Assembly (NCBI GenBank): GCA_015501075.1 | Contig: JADNYJ010000117.1 | Location: forward strand, 1 to 64,000 | Reading direction: 5' to 3' | Source of the DNA: Gymnopilus junonius | Lineage: Eukaryota > Basidiomycota > Agaricomycetes > Agaricales > Galerinaceae | DNA: 64,000 bases | Shown: one piece after another, positions 1-11,800 of the stretch | Numbering within the stretch: position 1 is the stretch's first letter | Layout of the letters: the number at the start of each line of letters is the position of its first letter | Made by a program: the position numbers and the translations under genes | The notes under the pieces: generated by a model | Told to the model about the DNA's origin: nothing | The model's database searches: none | Seen by the model: only the letters and a program-made list of their open reading frames with translations

Positions 1-2595
1 TGCTGCAATATGGGCAAAGCGAGTATATACGCCAGTTTGGGATGAAAATCTCCGAGACGCCTATGAGTGTGCGTGCGCGTGTGCTTCCTCCTCCTATGTT
101 GAAGTATGGAGAGGGCAGTGCGAAAAAACGATCGTAAGTTTTCTGCATCATATTTGATTTGATATTTGAACAAATATTGATCTTGAAACGAACTTACTAT
201 TACTTGTAGAAACCGGCGAATGGGTCGTGGAATATGTGAGTGCACCTGGTTCCTTTTTCTTTTGTTTCCCTTCATGACTTACACGATCAATTATTTGACA
301 TATAGGCGCGATAAAAAGTTCTTCAAACCTTCAGTCATTAAACAGTGGGTGATAGTCGTATATGAGAGCGAGAGGCGGTTCCCGAGACGAGCAGCAGAGG
401 AGATGGCTTTTGGATTCTGTCAGGGTGCTGTTAGTGTTGGTGAGTTGAAGTTGATTCATTGGACTTGTACCAGTTATGTTACTGATTCATGCGCTGGCGT
501 GCTTGTGCATGTAAAGGTATGCAAGTCATGGATAGTCACCCGGTTATTGTGTATGAGAACGGACAAGGGGTTATTGGCGAGGTACGTACGCGTTCGCTTG
601 CTTACTTGGCTTTGGTCTGATTATACCATTCTAATTTTTTAGCAACTCAAAGGGCCGGCAAGGCGTGCTTGGATCAGAAAAGTCGCCTCCGAATCTTATG
701 GTGGTTGTTCTGCCCGAGGGCGGTAATCAGATATATACCGCAGTCAAACAGTACGTTTTTGAAGCTGTTTTGTATTTAATTGTTTACTGATTAATTTTCA
801 TTGATCATTGTTTGATAGCTTTGGCGAGTCACTGTGAGTATTCTATAAATGATTCACTTGGATGTATCTTTAATTTACATATTTTTATCTCTCTAGATGG
901 GCGTAGCCCACTCAGTGCCCTCAAATCTAACAAGTGCAGTCGTGCTAAGCCGCAGTACTGGGCCAACGTTATGCTGAAGTAAGTTCTATTATATCGTACT
1001 TCTATAATTGGGTATTTTGTCCCGAAGAAGTATGCTCTGTTCACCAGGGTTATTTTTAACTCCTTATACTTACCTCTTCACACATGCTTTCACTTAATTC
1101 TGGTAAATTTCTCGCGCTAACACCTTAATCTACACCTTAGATTAAATGTCAAACTCGGCGGGATCAACAGCGTCCTGGGAGAAATGAACGCAGCCCTCAA
1201 CGACCCGGGCCATCCTACCATCGTCATGGGCGCCGATGTCAACCATCCCGCTCCAGGAGCGGACGGTCGACCATCATTCGCTGCTTTGGTGTCGAGCGTG
1301 GATAGTACCACTGCCAAATATATCTCGGAGAGTCGTGTGCAGATGGGCCGGGTAGAGATGATTGAGGATTTGGAGAATATGTGCAAGGTTTGTTTTGCCT
1401 TTCTTTCTTTTTACTCTGCGTTGTTTTTCGCGTGTTGACTTATGGTTTTCGTTGTTACTTAGGCTGCGATTGGCAAGTATGCTGGGTATCAGAATGCTTT
1501 GAGAAGGGAAGACCGCCGCCTTCTCGTTTGATCTTTATCGAGGTGTGTCATCTTTGGGCTCGCAAGATCATCTCCTTCATCTATAACGTTTTTTTTTCTG
1601 TAGATGGTGTTTCGGAAGGACAGTTCCAGCAAGTCCTTGATGACGGTCAGTTTTTTTTGCATTTGCTAGTTTTGTTTTTTAACATTTCTCGACGTATCAA
1701 GAGTTGCCAAAGATTAAGAGTACGCGTCAGTTTCTCACTCTAGGTTGAATCATATTGACCACAAATTATTTTAGAGGCCTGCCAAGCGATGAAGATTAAC
1801 CCAAAAATTACTCTTGTTGTTGTCGGTAAACGGCATCATATCAGGCAAGTTTTTTATGTTCTTCTATTTACGTAGTTCCATATTCATGATGACCTGGACC
1901 TGTAGGATGTTCCCCCAGAACCCTGGCGATGCAGACAAGACGGGAAATTGCCAGGCCGGAACGACCATTGACGAAGGCCTCGGTCATCCCACAGAGTTTG
2001 ACTACTACCAGCTTACCCACGGAGGCCTCTTGGGTACTAGCAGGCCTGCACATTATTCTGTGATTTATGATGTAAGGATTTCTATGGTCTCTGATCTCGC
2101 TGCTTTATTTACATCGCATATTCTTTCGTATCGCAGGAGAACAAGTTCTCGTGCGTCTTTTTTCTGCTACCTTGAGTTTATCTAATTGATTTTTTGAATA
2201 ATTTATTACTCTACGTAGTGCTGATGCGATGCAGAGTCTTTCTTTTGCACTTTGCCATGTCTATGCGCGAGCGACTCGTTCGGTCTCTATTCCGGCTCCT
2301 GTATACTGTGCGTGTTACCATTCTATTCATTATGTCTTATTACTAACTTGTGATTTTTACCAGATGCCGATATCGTTTGCGCTCGCGCAAAGAACCACTA
2401 TACGCCTGGGACTGATCTTGATCTATCGGAGACGGCAACTCAAGTTTCCCATGCTGAGGGCCAGCTCCAGGCATTCAGGGCTGGATATAAGCCCCTGCAT
2501 GCTAATATGGCGAACCTGATGTACTTTATGGTGCATTGTCTACTTTTTACTAGCTTTACTCTTGTTACTGATGGGCGAGTTGTACTCTATAGTGA
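1..2595 (+). CDS. Argonaute protein, C-terminal part (5' end outside window)
   Basis: The product is an Argonaute, the small-RNA-guided core of RNA silencing. The window starts just after the PAZ/linker region (LQYGQSEY...), so the N domain, PAZ and start codon are missing. MID follows (QWVIVVYESERRFP), then PIWI, spread over many short exons. All four residues of the DEDH slicer tetrad are visible: Asp in GADVNHPAPGADGRPSF, Glu in RVEMIEDLENM, Asp in the segment ending DGVSEGQFQQ, and His in GTSRPAHYSVIYD. The C-terminus is MYFM, then an intron (GT at about 2533) and a TGA at 2593-2595. Three one-base gaps break the frame, all in homopolymers: A-run 123-128, G at 1501, T-run 1534-1536. Restoring them is needed to read KKTI, ALEK and LIFYRDG, so either these are assembly errors or the copy is a recent pseudogene. 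It is a tandem paralogue of the next gene, in the same orientation, 490 bp upstream. Confidence 0.9.
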
Positions 2596-3085
2596 TCAAT
2601 CTGAATTCGTCACCGAAACACGTCTCCGTCGAATCGCCTTGATGGTTGTACATAACGCGTTCCTTTCTCCTCGTTCTTCTTTCTTCCTCGCTTGATCGTC
2701 TTCACAGCTTTCTGTTCCCTGAATCCTGATACCTCTTTGTAAAATACCAAAATGATGCATTACAGTAACGAGTCATGACGATCTTTATATATCTAAATCA
2801 GCTTGAATGAGCATGTGCTCACTGTCCGCAGTGCGAACGTCCGCCTTGCTTTCACTACAGGCTTTTTATCCCACAACCTGACTGGCTGAGAAGGTAACTT
2901 GCCCTTATCCATCAGGAACGTTGTGTTCTGTCAACTCCTGTGAACGACTGCGCCTTATTTTTGGACTCGGATTACTCCGTGGGATCCAATATAAAAGACG
3001 AGATACCTTCCTTTCCATGTTGAACTGGTACCACCATCACACGGACACTGCCATCCTATTGTCCACGTTTCGCATTTGACAAACT
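2596..3085 (+). other. intergenic region between the two Argonaute genes
   Basis: About 490 bp hold the 3' end of the first Argonaute and the promoter of the second. If the last intron of the first gene is retained, reading continues to a stop at 2693-2695. Apart from the TATA-like site near 2990 I see no other feature. Confidence 0.6.
2990..2996 (+). promoter_or_regulatory. TATA-like box of the second Argonaute gene
   Basis: TATAAAA lies about 90 bp upstream of the ATG at 3086, a plausible spacing for a fungal core promoter with a short leader. Confidence 0.45.
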
Positions 3086-6000
3086 ATGCCACCTCGAAAC
3101 GCTCCACGTCGCGGTCAAGGTCCGCCAAGAGGCGGTGGCGGACCTGCTCGCGGTGGTGGTGCGGGCGTGGAGGCGTATCTGTTGTCAACATTGCGGGTGA
3201 GTACCTTCCTCCGTAGTTATCAGATCCGAACCCAATCCCTTTTTAATCGAAACTGGATAAGCATCTGTGCAGACTATTGGTGTAAGACGTCCAGGCTTTG
3301 GAACGGGCGGCAAACATGTGCAGACCATTGTGAATGCTTTCCCGGTGGAAGTCCCTGATGAAGCGATCATTCACTATGACGGTAGGTGTCCCATGAGCAG
3401 TGATGTTATCTGAGTCCTCATTAAGTCTGGGATATCTTTCGATGTAGTGGGTGAGTTTGAAATCAAGATAATATGATTATCGACAGATAACTTGATCTCG
3501 ATGTCATTTAGCCATCATTCCGGACAGGTTGCCGGCTCGTTTGAACATGCAATTGTATGGACGACTTCAAGCAATGGTACCTGCGTTCAAGTCGGCCGTT
3601 TACGACACCAAGAAGAATATCTACTCTATCAACCCATTGCCTTTAGGCCCGAACGATGCAGCTTCGGTAATACATACAGGACCTATACTCCTTACTCGAC
3701 AGCTGAAAGATCTTTGTCTGTTTGCTTGAACAGTTTGATGTTACGCTGGAGCAAGATGGGCCTCCTTCGGGTCGTCCCCCAAAGGTTTATCAATTCAAAG
3801 TAACCAAAGTGGCAGAAATCAATACAGAGTTAGTATTATTTGTCATTTACTTAATGATTGAGCTTACCAAATGGTTATCTATAGACTACTTCATCGTTTC
3901 ATTGCTGGACAGCAATCTTTAGACAACTCGGTATTTACTGCTATCATGGTAGGCATTATTCTTTTTATTTCCCACGAAATATTAATATCGTACTATGTTC
4001 GTGGCCTTCAGGCGTTCAACGTTGTTATCCGCATGCGGCCCAACGAAAAACACCCTTTCAATGTACGATCGTTCTTCGTTCCCCAGGGAAAGCGACCCAT
4101 CGGAAACGGCATTGAGCTTTGGCACGGATATTTCCAGTCCGTCCGACCAAGCCAGAACAAAATGTATATCAACCTCGACATCGCAACTGGCGTCATGTAT
4201 AAAGACGGACGACTAATTGACCTCTGTCTGGAATTTTTCGGAAGGCCGAACCCAAATCCCAATATGTTATCGCCACAGAGAGGTTTTCCAGATCGAGAGC
4301 GCCACCGTCTCCAGCGTTTTCTTACTGGAGTACGTGTGATAACTAAACATGGCGGACGTACTCGGGCGCATGTCATAAAGAAGGTCACAACTGAGGGAGC
4401 AAACGCGCGAATGTTCACCACCAGAGAGGGCCAAACACTTTCGGTCGCCAATTATTTCAAAACCACATTGGGTAAAGCTCTGCAGTTCCCCGATATTGTT
4501 TGTGTGGAGGTAAAATCTTTGTACTCTTATGAGGCGTGTATGAATAAGGATATTCTCAAATAGGTTGGGTCCGGGGCCGTCATGCCCCTGGAGCTATGCA
4601 GCGTACCCCCTGGTCAGATAATGCGCAAGCAAATTCCAGCGGAGAAGACATCAGAAGTGGTGGATTTCGCCAGGCTTAAACCTCCTCAGCGTTTAGACAC
4701 CATCCGACAAGGATTACAGGTCAGGAAGTACTTCTAATCACAGACTGGATGACATGACGGAAAATATTGTGCTTCAGCTTCTTCAATACGGCCAAAGCGA
4801 ATATGTCCGCTCATTTGGGATGAACGTTACCGAGACGCCAATGACTGTCAAAGCTCGGATCCTTGAGGCTCCAGTCCTGAAATATGGAGAGGGAAGCAGA
4901 CAGAACACAATTGTACGGTTGACTTGGTAATCAACAAAAATAATGCTCATCAACCTTTCTCAGAAACCGGCGAATGGCCAGTGGAACATGTGCGTATGAT
5001 GCTTACTTCGTGACTATATTTAATTCACAAATAAACAGGCGCGATAAGAAATTTTTTGTGCCGAAGTCAGTCAAGCAATGGGTCATCGTCGTCTATGAAA
5101 GCGATAGGCGTTTCCCTCTCAACGTTGCCCAAGATATGGCAACGGCATTCCGTGATGGTGCCTCCAGTGTTGGTGGGTATTAAATTTCATTTAACGTGTT
5201 CCTTCACTTGACGCAGCCAATAAAGGTATGAAAATTGAGGAACTACATCCTCTCATTTTCTACGAGAATGGGCAAGGGAATATTGGAGAAGTATTGTGTC
5301 TTTTTCATTTATCTAATGCCTTGGATATTAAACAACTCCATTTTTTAGCAACTCAGAAACGCTGGTAAAGCTTGCTATAATGCGAAGAAAGTAGGACCAG
5401 ACCTCATTGTCGTGGTATTACCTGAAGGCGGAAACCAGATTTATACCGCTGTTAAGCAGTCAGTCACGTCGTATTTCCTTGTCTGACAAGTCTTTTGATG
5501 AATCCTGATGGACACAGCTTTGGCGATGTGACTGTTAGTCCAGATGACAAAATATTTCTAACCAGTGCTCATTAGCTCGCCACTTTGCTAGATGGGTGTT
5601 GTGACTCAATGCCTCAAGTCGCAGAAGTGCAATCGAGCCAAAATGCAATACTGGGCCAATGTGATGCTCAAGTAAGTGCACAGTACTGATCTTCACAGTT
5701 ATTCACTTACACGCTGCCCACCGTTTCTAGATTGAATGCCAAGCTTGGTGGAATAAACAATATCTTGCAGGCAAGTGTAGCTTTGAGGGATCCAAATAAC
5801 CCGACAATCGTTATGGGTATGTACCAACTCGTTCACCTTTAAATACCATATATTAACCCAAAAACTATTCAAGGCGCCGATGTTAATCACCCAGCACCGG
5901 GTGCTGAAGGTCGCCCATCCTTTGCAACTCTCGTTGGTAGTATTGATGATACTACCGCTTTATACACTGCCGAATGTCGGGCCCAAGAAGGACGCGTTGA

Positions 6001-7170
6001 AATGATCCAGGACTTGCAGAGATGTGCAAGGTATGTATCAATTTTGCCATGTACTGGTATTTGGCATTCAACAACAAAATGATTCAGACTGCAATTGGCA
6101 AGTACGCAAGTTCAAAAGCGGTCGCGCCCACCCACTCGTTTGATCTTTTATCGAGGTACGTCATAGATTTTAAACTTGAACGATTTGCATTTTACCCTTA
6201 ATATACAAATAGATGGAGTGTCTGAGGGTCAATTTCAGCAAGTTCTGGACAACGGCAAGCTTTTTACTCCTGATATTTGACTTCAATTTAAATAAGTGTC
6301 GAATCTTCTTAGAGTTGCCGAAGATCAAAAGTGCGTTGTATGTCCAGATATTCATCAAACTGCCCTTATTAAAACCTGCTTCCTTGGCAGATGCTTGCCA
6401 GGAGATGAAGATGAATCCGAAAATTACGCTCATTGTTGTTGGTAAACGCCATCATATCAGGTGAGACTGCACACTCGTTTTATCTTCTTATTCCTCCTGT
6501 TCATGCTCGTAAATAATAGGATGTTCCCTACATCACCAGCTGATGCAGACAATAGCGAAAATTGTCAAGCAGGCACAACCATTGATGAAGGCCTCGGCCA
6601 TCCGACGGAGTTTGATTATTACCAGCTCACCCATGGCGGATTGCTGGGCACTAGTAGGCCTGCGCATTATTCAGTGATTTATGATGTAAGAATCAGCTGT
6701 ATCATACAAACCTATCCATTATTTATACGTCTTTCAGGACAACAAATTTTCGTGCGTTTATTTCTCGTTTAATCTATTTCTGTCTATTCAGCGCCTTCCT
6801 GTGTAGAGCCGACGCTATCCAGGAGTTGTCATTCGCATTGTGCCATGTCTATGCCCGTTCAACTCGCTCCGTGTCAATACCAGCTCCTGTTTATTGTAGG
6901 CCTAGCAATTCTTCCTTCGACTAAACGCCACTGATCTTCAACCAGATGCCGATATCGTCTGTTCTCGCGCTAAGAATCATTATACCCCGGGAGGTGACGT
7001 CGATTTGTCCGAAACGGGCACCCAAGTCTCCAATCTTGAAGATCAAGCCGCCGCAATAAGACAGGCATACAGGCCACTTCATGCCAATATGGCTAACAGG
7101 ATGTACTTCATGGTACGTAAGATTTCCTGATTGTCTTGCCTCTCACTTGACCAATTTTTCACAATAGTGA
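3086..7170 (+). CDS. Argonaute protein, full length, many introns
   Basis: This is a complete Argonaute in conventional order. The N-terminus is Arg/Gly-rich (MPPRNAPRRGQGPPRGGGG), a type often methylated in Argonautes. The N domain follows (TIGVRRPGFGTGGKHVQTIV), then DUF1785/PAZ (about 4010-4560, RGLQAFNVVIRMRPNEKHPF), MID (FFVPKSVKQWVIVVYESDRR, IVVVLPEGGNQIYTAVK) and PIWI. The catalytic tetrad is intact: GADVNHP, RVEMIQDLQ, LIFYRDGVSEGQ and GTSRPAHYSVIYD. It ends MYFM, with an intron (GT at 7113, AG at 7166-7167) directly before TGA 7168-7170. Around 6020 and 6107 two indels cancel each other, so about ten residues between the Glu and Asp motifs are read in the wrong frame (RCARLQLAST instead of a sequence like KMCKTAIGKYA). 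It pairs guide RNA and may cleave targets in quelling-like silencing. The start was chosen as the first ATG before the RGG segment, 90 bp after a TATA box. Confidence 0.93.
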
Positions 7171-7721
7171 ACAACCCTCTGGGAATTCAGAAGGATTGTT
7201 TGAAAGGAATCGAGTCAATGTGTCCAACCAAATTTTTTCTGATCTATCGTTGCTTGCATAACCTGCTATCGTTGCTATCGTCGTCCGCTGCTTTTATTGT
7301 ACCAATTACCCAAATTGTATATGGACCCATTTGTACTACAGAAATTCAATATACAATTGTACAACACTTGTATGGCATCTCTCAAGGGAAAAGATATGAT
7401 GTGAAGTTTGGGATCTGCTCGCCGGTGTCGAAGTCTGCTAGAGCTTATCCCTAAGGGACCCAAAAATAGATCTGGTCATGATGTCGACTATGAAATTAAA
7501 TGAACGCAGAGCAGGCGTCTCATTGGTACTTCACCGATAAAGACGAAGGAAGTGCCACTGCCAAAGCTCCAAGGAAGTGCAGCGTCCGCAGCCGGACCCG
7601 CAACCTTAGCTGAGTCCTGTGAGCGCCGAGTGCAGAGGCAGCTGCTGGCCAGTTTTTTCAAATCTTGGAGAAGATGTCTACAGATACTGATGCGACGGAG
7701 GAGCCATTATGACGTAGGCCA
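7171..7721. other. convergent intergenic region
   Basis: This is the 3' space between the second Argonaute (+) and SPC19 (-). Only small unsupported reading frames occur. I see no RNA gene or repeat. Confidence 0.5.
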
Positions 7722-8486
7722 TTAAAAACGGGTCTTCTTCGCCTTCTGAATTAAACATCGAATTAGGATTCGGATATTGAGAATAAGGGAAAGGCTTGCC
7801 ACCTTCTGCAGAATCTCTTCCTCCATGGCTCGCACATCTGCCTCGAGCTTCTCTCGCTGCTTCACAAGTGATTGCAGCCTCCTGGCTTCGATCTTGTGCA
7901 CAGCACTAGTACCCGTGGCATGTTTCGGGATGTTCTTCACATTCTCAACCTTGGATCCAACCAGGTATAAACAGACAGTCATATAGCATAAGATTATTAA
8001 AGTACCTTCGCTTGCAACGTCTGTGCCTTCCTCTCCAAGAGCGCTAGTCCCTGTTCGGCGCGTTCGATGAGCTCTGATATTGCAGGCTCAATTTCATCTG
8101 CTAGGCCCCGCTTGTATCGCTTGATGGTGTCTTCGTTTACAAGCAGAAACACCTATCCGTTCGTTAGGTTCCATGTACGTAACAGGATGCTGAGTCGGGA
8201 AACGTACCCTCTCATTCTGCAAAACCTTATTCATCCTAGGCAAATCTTTTGTCCCATTTCTTAGCAGGACCTGAGCTTCATATGCCTACCATATGTCCAT
8301 TTCAGGATTTCCGTAGAATATCTCGCAAATACTATACGTCACCTCTTCGCAGCAGTCTTCCATCGCCATTACACATTCTTCCAGATCAGGCGGACATCGA
8401 GCTTGAATATCGCCTATGTATTGCTCAGGTCTACTTGAAAATATGGAATCTCTCGCTCTGAGATTGGCCCTCGATAGACGAGACAT
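7722..8486 (-). CDS. SPC19: DASH complex subunit SPC19
   Basis: The product is a subunit of the DASH/Dam1 ring, which couples kinetochores to spindle microtubules in fungi. Spliced reading gives YIGDIQARCPPDLEECV and AMEDCCEE, then, across an intron (about 8343-8288), AYEAQVLLRNGTKDLPRM, NKVLQNER, VFLLVNEDTIKRYKRGLA and DEIEPAISELIERAEQGL. It ends with a coiled-coil segment (IEARRLQSLVKQREKLEA) and a basic tail KAKKTRF before the stop at 7722-7724. This order and these motifs match the Spc19 family (helical core, conserved NERVFLLV segment, C-terminal coiled coil), and the length of roughly 170 residues is normal. There are about four introns and no frame damage. The start at 8486 (MSRLSRANL) is the first in-frame ATG; its N-terminal 25 residues are not conserved in my memory of the family. 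Confidence 0.82.
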
Positions 8487-8853
8487 TTAGTATGATGTGG
8501 TGAGTTATTGAAAGCGTTGGAATACCTGTCACGGTTCAGACCGTGACAACACGTTGAAGCGTCGCACGTGAACAGTATCACTATCAGTGTCACAGCTACG
8601 CGTCGCGTCTCAGACTGCAAAACTTGGAAGGCATTTTCGATGAATGCTTGTTGCTGGGGTATATACAGAATGTCAATGTTCCAAGAGTAATAATATAGAA
8701 ACCAAAAATGAACAAGGAACAGTAGCAAAAGGGGAGAAAACTTATCCAACCATCCGTACCTTAAACTCAAACTTCCAAGCCAGCTTGTAAACCACCAACA
8801 AAACCAACAGGGTAAGAGAACGGTAAATTGAGAAAATTATGCCCCTCGCCACC
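8487..8853. other. intergenic region upstream of SPC19
   Basis: The spacer lies between two minus-strand genes: promoter of SPC19 and 3' end of the coiled-coil gene. It contains a near-palindrome around 8530-8550 (GTCACGGTTCAGACCGTGAC, arms GTCACGGT and ACCGTGAC). Nothing else was identified. Confidence 0.45.
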
Positions 8854-11800
8854 TCAATAAAAATCTCTCCCACTCCCACCCCCAACGCCTTCACTGCTGT
8901 CCATATCCCTCCTTAGACCTCTTAGCGTTCCACCGCCATTAGAAGACAACCTCTGCAAATACGACTCCTCCCTCAAACTGCTCGCGATGACCGGATCGGC
9001 GACATTGGACGCAGCCCAGGAGGATAAGCTAAGGTTGGGGAGGATATCGATACTCGAGGTACTAGTTGTGCTCGTGGTTGTACTTGAACTTGTCGTTGTT
9101 GCCGTTGTTGTGTACGCACTGTTCCGGATGCCAGATCCTCTATGGGGACTTGAGATACGCGAGGCTCCTGAGCTTGAAGGATCACGAGAACTTGAAGTTG
9201 AATTGGTGGAGGAAGAAATCAAAGTTTTGTCTTTGTCTTTATCTTTCTTGGGTGTCGAAGGAGCAGAGGCCCGAGCTTGAGAATCAGTGTTGTGCACCCC
9301 ACTAGCAGCACTAGAAACAGCGCTCGTCACTGTCGCCGTAGAAGTAGCAGCGGCAGGAGAAGAAGACAACCTCAAGTTCTGCACCGTCCGACTCAGCGCC
9401 TGGAACATCGAAGACGCCGTCCCGCCCATCCCCATCCCACTGGTTCCTTCATTCAAATTCCAGAAATCAGGCATTTTCCTCGACGCGGCAGGTCCTCTGC
9501 TGGCTCTCTTCGGCGATCCAGGCGACTGTGGCTGGTCCCCTCCGTGGCTCGAAAACGTTGAATGGATGGATGAATCACTCAGCCCCCTCCTGCGAAGGGT
9601 ACGCTCCAGTAAAGGCGGGACATAATCTGGTTCTTCGTCTTCTTCATCCTCTTCTCTTACCCCTCCTCCTACTCCTCCGGTGCCCCTAATAGCAGAAGAT
9701 CTCTCAGCCAGAGCAGGGCCAGGGCCAACAGCACGAGTAGGATCAATAATAGCATCCACATTCCTTGAGAGTTTATTCAGATTCCTCCTTCCATTCGATC
9801 GGCCGATCGTAGCAGTTCCACCACCAACACCTGCGCTCTGCACATTATAATTATAATTAGTATTAGCATCCCCACTACTCGCGGTCACACCCAAGCCCAC
9901 CCTCCCAAAGATGCGACTCGAAACCTTCCTCACAGTTCTTGCCGAATCCATATTTGACGTCGACGTCGACGGTGTTACAGAAGTTGCAGATGCAGAAGGT
10001 GGTGCAGGAGGAAGAACGATCCACGGATCTGAATCCGCAAGCCTCTGCACAGGCGCACCCGCAAAGATACCCATCAACGCACTCCCTCCTGGATTTCCGG
10101 AAGCATCAGCAGATGAAGTCGATTCCGATACAGTGAGGGGAACAGAACTTCCAACGGCTGCAACTGCAAATGTGCTCGTGACGGATGACCTCCCCTTACC
10201 CGTACCGGAAAATTCGACATTGACGGTTGTAGCGGAAGCTGCAAGTGCAGGACCAAGTTTGGGTACGAAGCGTTGTGGACGGGTTGCCCAGGCCCTATTT
10301 GCACCTGCACCTGTGGTGGTAACACTACCAGATACAGGGCCAGTGCCATTGTTTCTATTCGACCCGCTTCCTGTTGGTGCCTGAGCAGCATTAGGCGAGA
10401 ACAATTTCGAAATAGGCCCCATCCATGCTGCGACGCCTTCCCCACCACCTTCTTCTTTCTTTCTATCCCCCTCCTCTGTCTTCGAACCCAACCCCAACCC
10501 GACTTCATTAACCCTCTTCGCCGCACTCCCCGGGTCCAGAATAACATCATTCACCACCGCCCTCAAACTACCCATTTCCTCAAACACCTCTTTCACAAGT
10601 TTCAAGAGCACCCTCACCTCCTTCCTCGTGCACGCCCACCCGGACATTCCCACCACGTTCCCAATCCCGTTCTCAGCTCCTTCTCCATCAACTAACAACC
10701 CTCTGAACTGTGTTCTCAAAGAGAGTGCTTCAGAAACAATTTGTGATATTGTGGTCCTTGAGAGGTGAGATACATCCGCAGGTTTCACTTTGAGGTTTTG
10801 TCGGTTCAGACGCGCGGTGAGGGTGTGCGCGTCTGCTTGGACCAGGCGGTTGAATAGGTGGGAGATGCGGTCCAGGAGGAGGGACAGGTGCGAGCTGCTC
10901 GTGTTTGTGGTGTTTGTGCCAGATCCTGTCCCTGTCCCTGTGGCAGAGGAATTGGAAGGCGACAATTGAGATTGGTACTGTGACTGCGAGTGGGGCTCGG
11001 AGAAGGAGGACGTCTCTGATCGATGTTCGTAGGGCGAGATTGAAGACGGTAGAGGTGAGGGTGATAATGCGCCCGATCCAAAATTATGGGCAGCATTGGC
11101 ATCGGAAAGGTCCACACTGACATCTGTCTGAATCCCCTTGGACCTCGTCAATAAAAACAGAGGTTTGTACCCCCTCGACTTCTCAAGGGCCTCCTCCTGT
11201 TCTTTATCCGCGTCTTCCTCAATTTCAAAGCCAATATGCGATGACCTGGGTGAGAGTGGGCCGTAAGCATAGCCATTCCACTTTGTACTCGTCACACTCG
11301 TCACGTCAGATACAGCGGCGCTGAAAGCAGATGCAAACGAAGAGTCGGGCGAACGCGCTGTATCCGGCGTGTGGGGCTCGCGTTCACGCTCTCGTGGGGG
11401 CACAACGAGAGCATGGGTGTCTCCTCCTCCTATTGAGATGCGACGCGAGCGACTTTCAATGCTTGGGTTGCGCCGCCTATTTGTCAGCTACATAAAAAGG
11501 ATTGGTTAAGGGAGTAATTGAAGAGGGGTGATCACTGAGTCATACCTTGAATTCCTTTAATGATGGTGTACTGCTTGTATGTGCATGCCTTGAATGTGGT
11601 GTGTTGGCTGAAAAAAGAGATCATAACAGTAACATCAGCAATCTTGGTACCATGAAGATAACGAATTATACCTCCAGACCGAGGTGGCGGTGCCAGAGCC
11701 CGCTGCTCCTCCAGTTCCAACTGCAGTGCATTTACATCCTCTCTGGTATCAGCCAGCAAGTGCTGCAGTTCCGCGTTATCGCGCTTTAGAATGTCGTTGT

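Noticed and set aside
3448..3450. Three-base microexon (TGG) in the second Argonaute, between GATGTAG and GTGAGT
   Set aside because: Splicing straight from the donor at 3381 to CCATCATTCC also keeps the frame (D-A-I-I-P-D), so a microexon is not needed.
8987..11123. Many open frames on both strands inside the large exon of the coiled-coil gene
   Set aside because: They are by-products of Ser/Gly/Thr-rich, stop-poor sequence; none has protein-like residue use or motifs.
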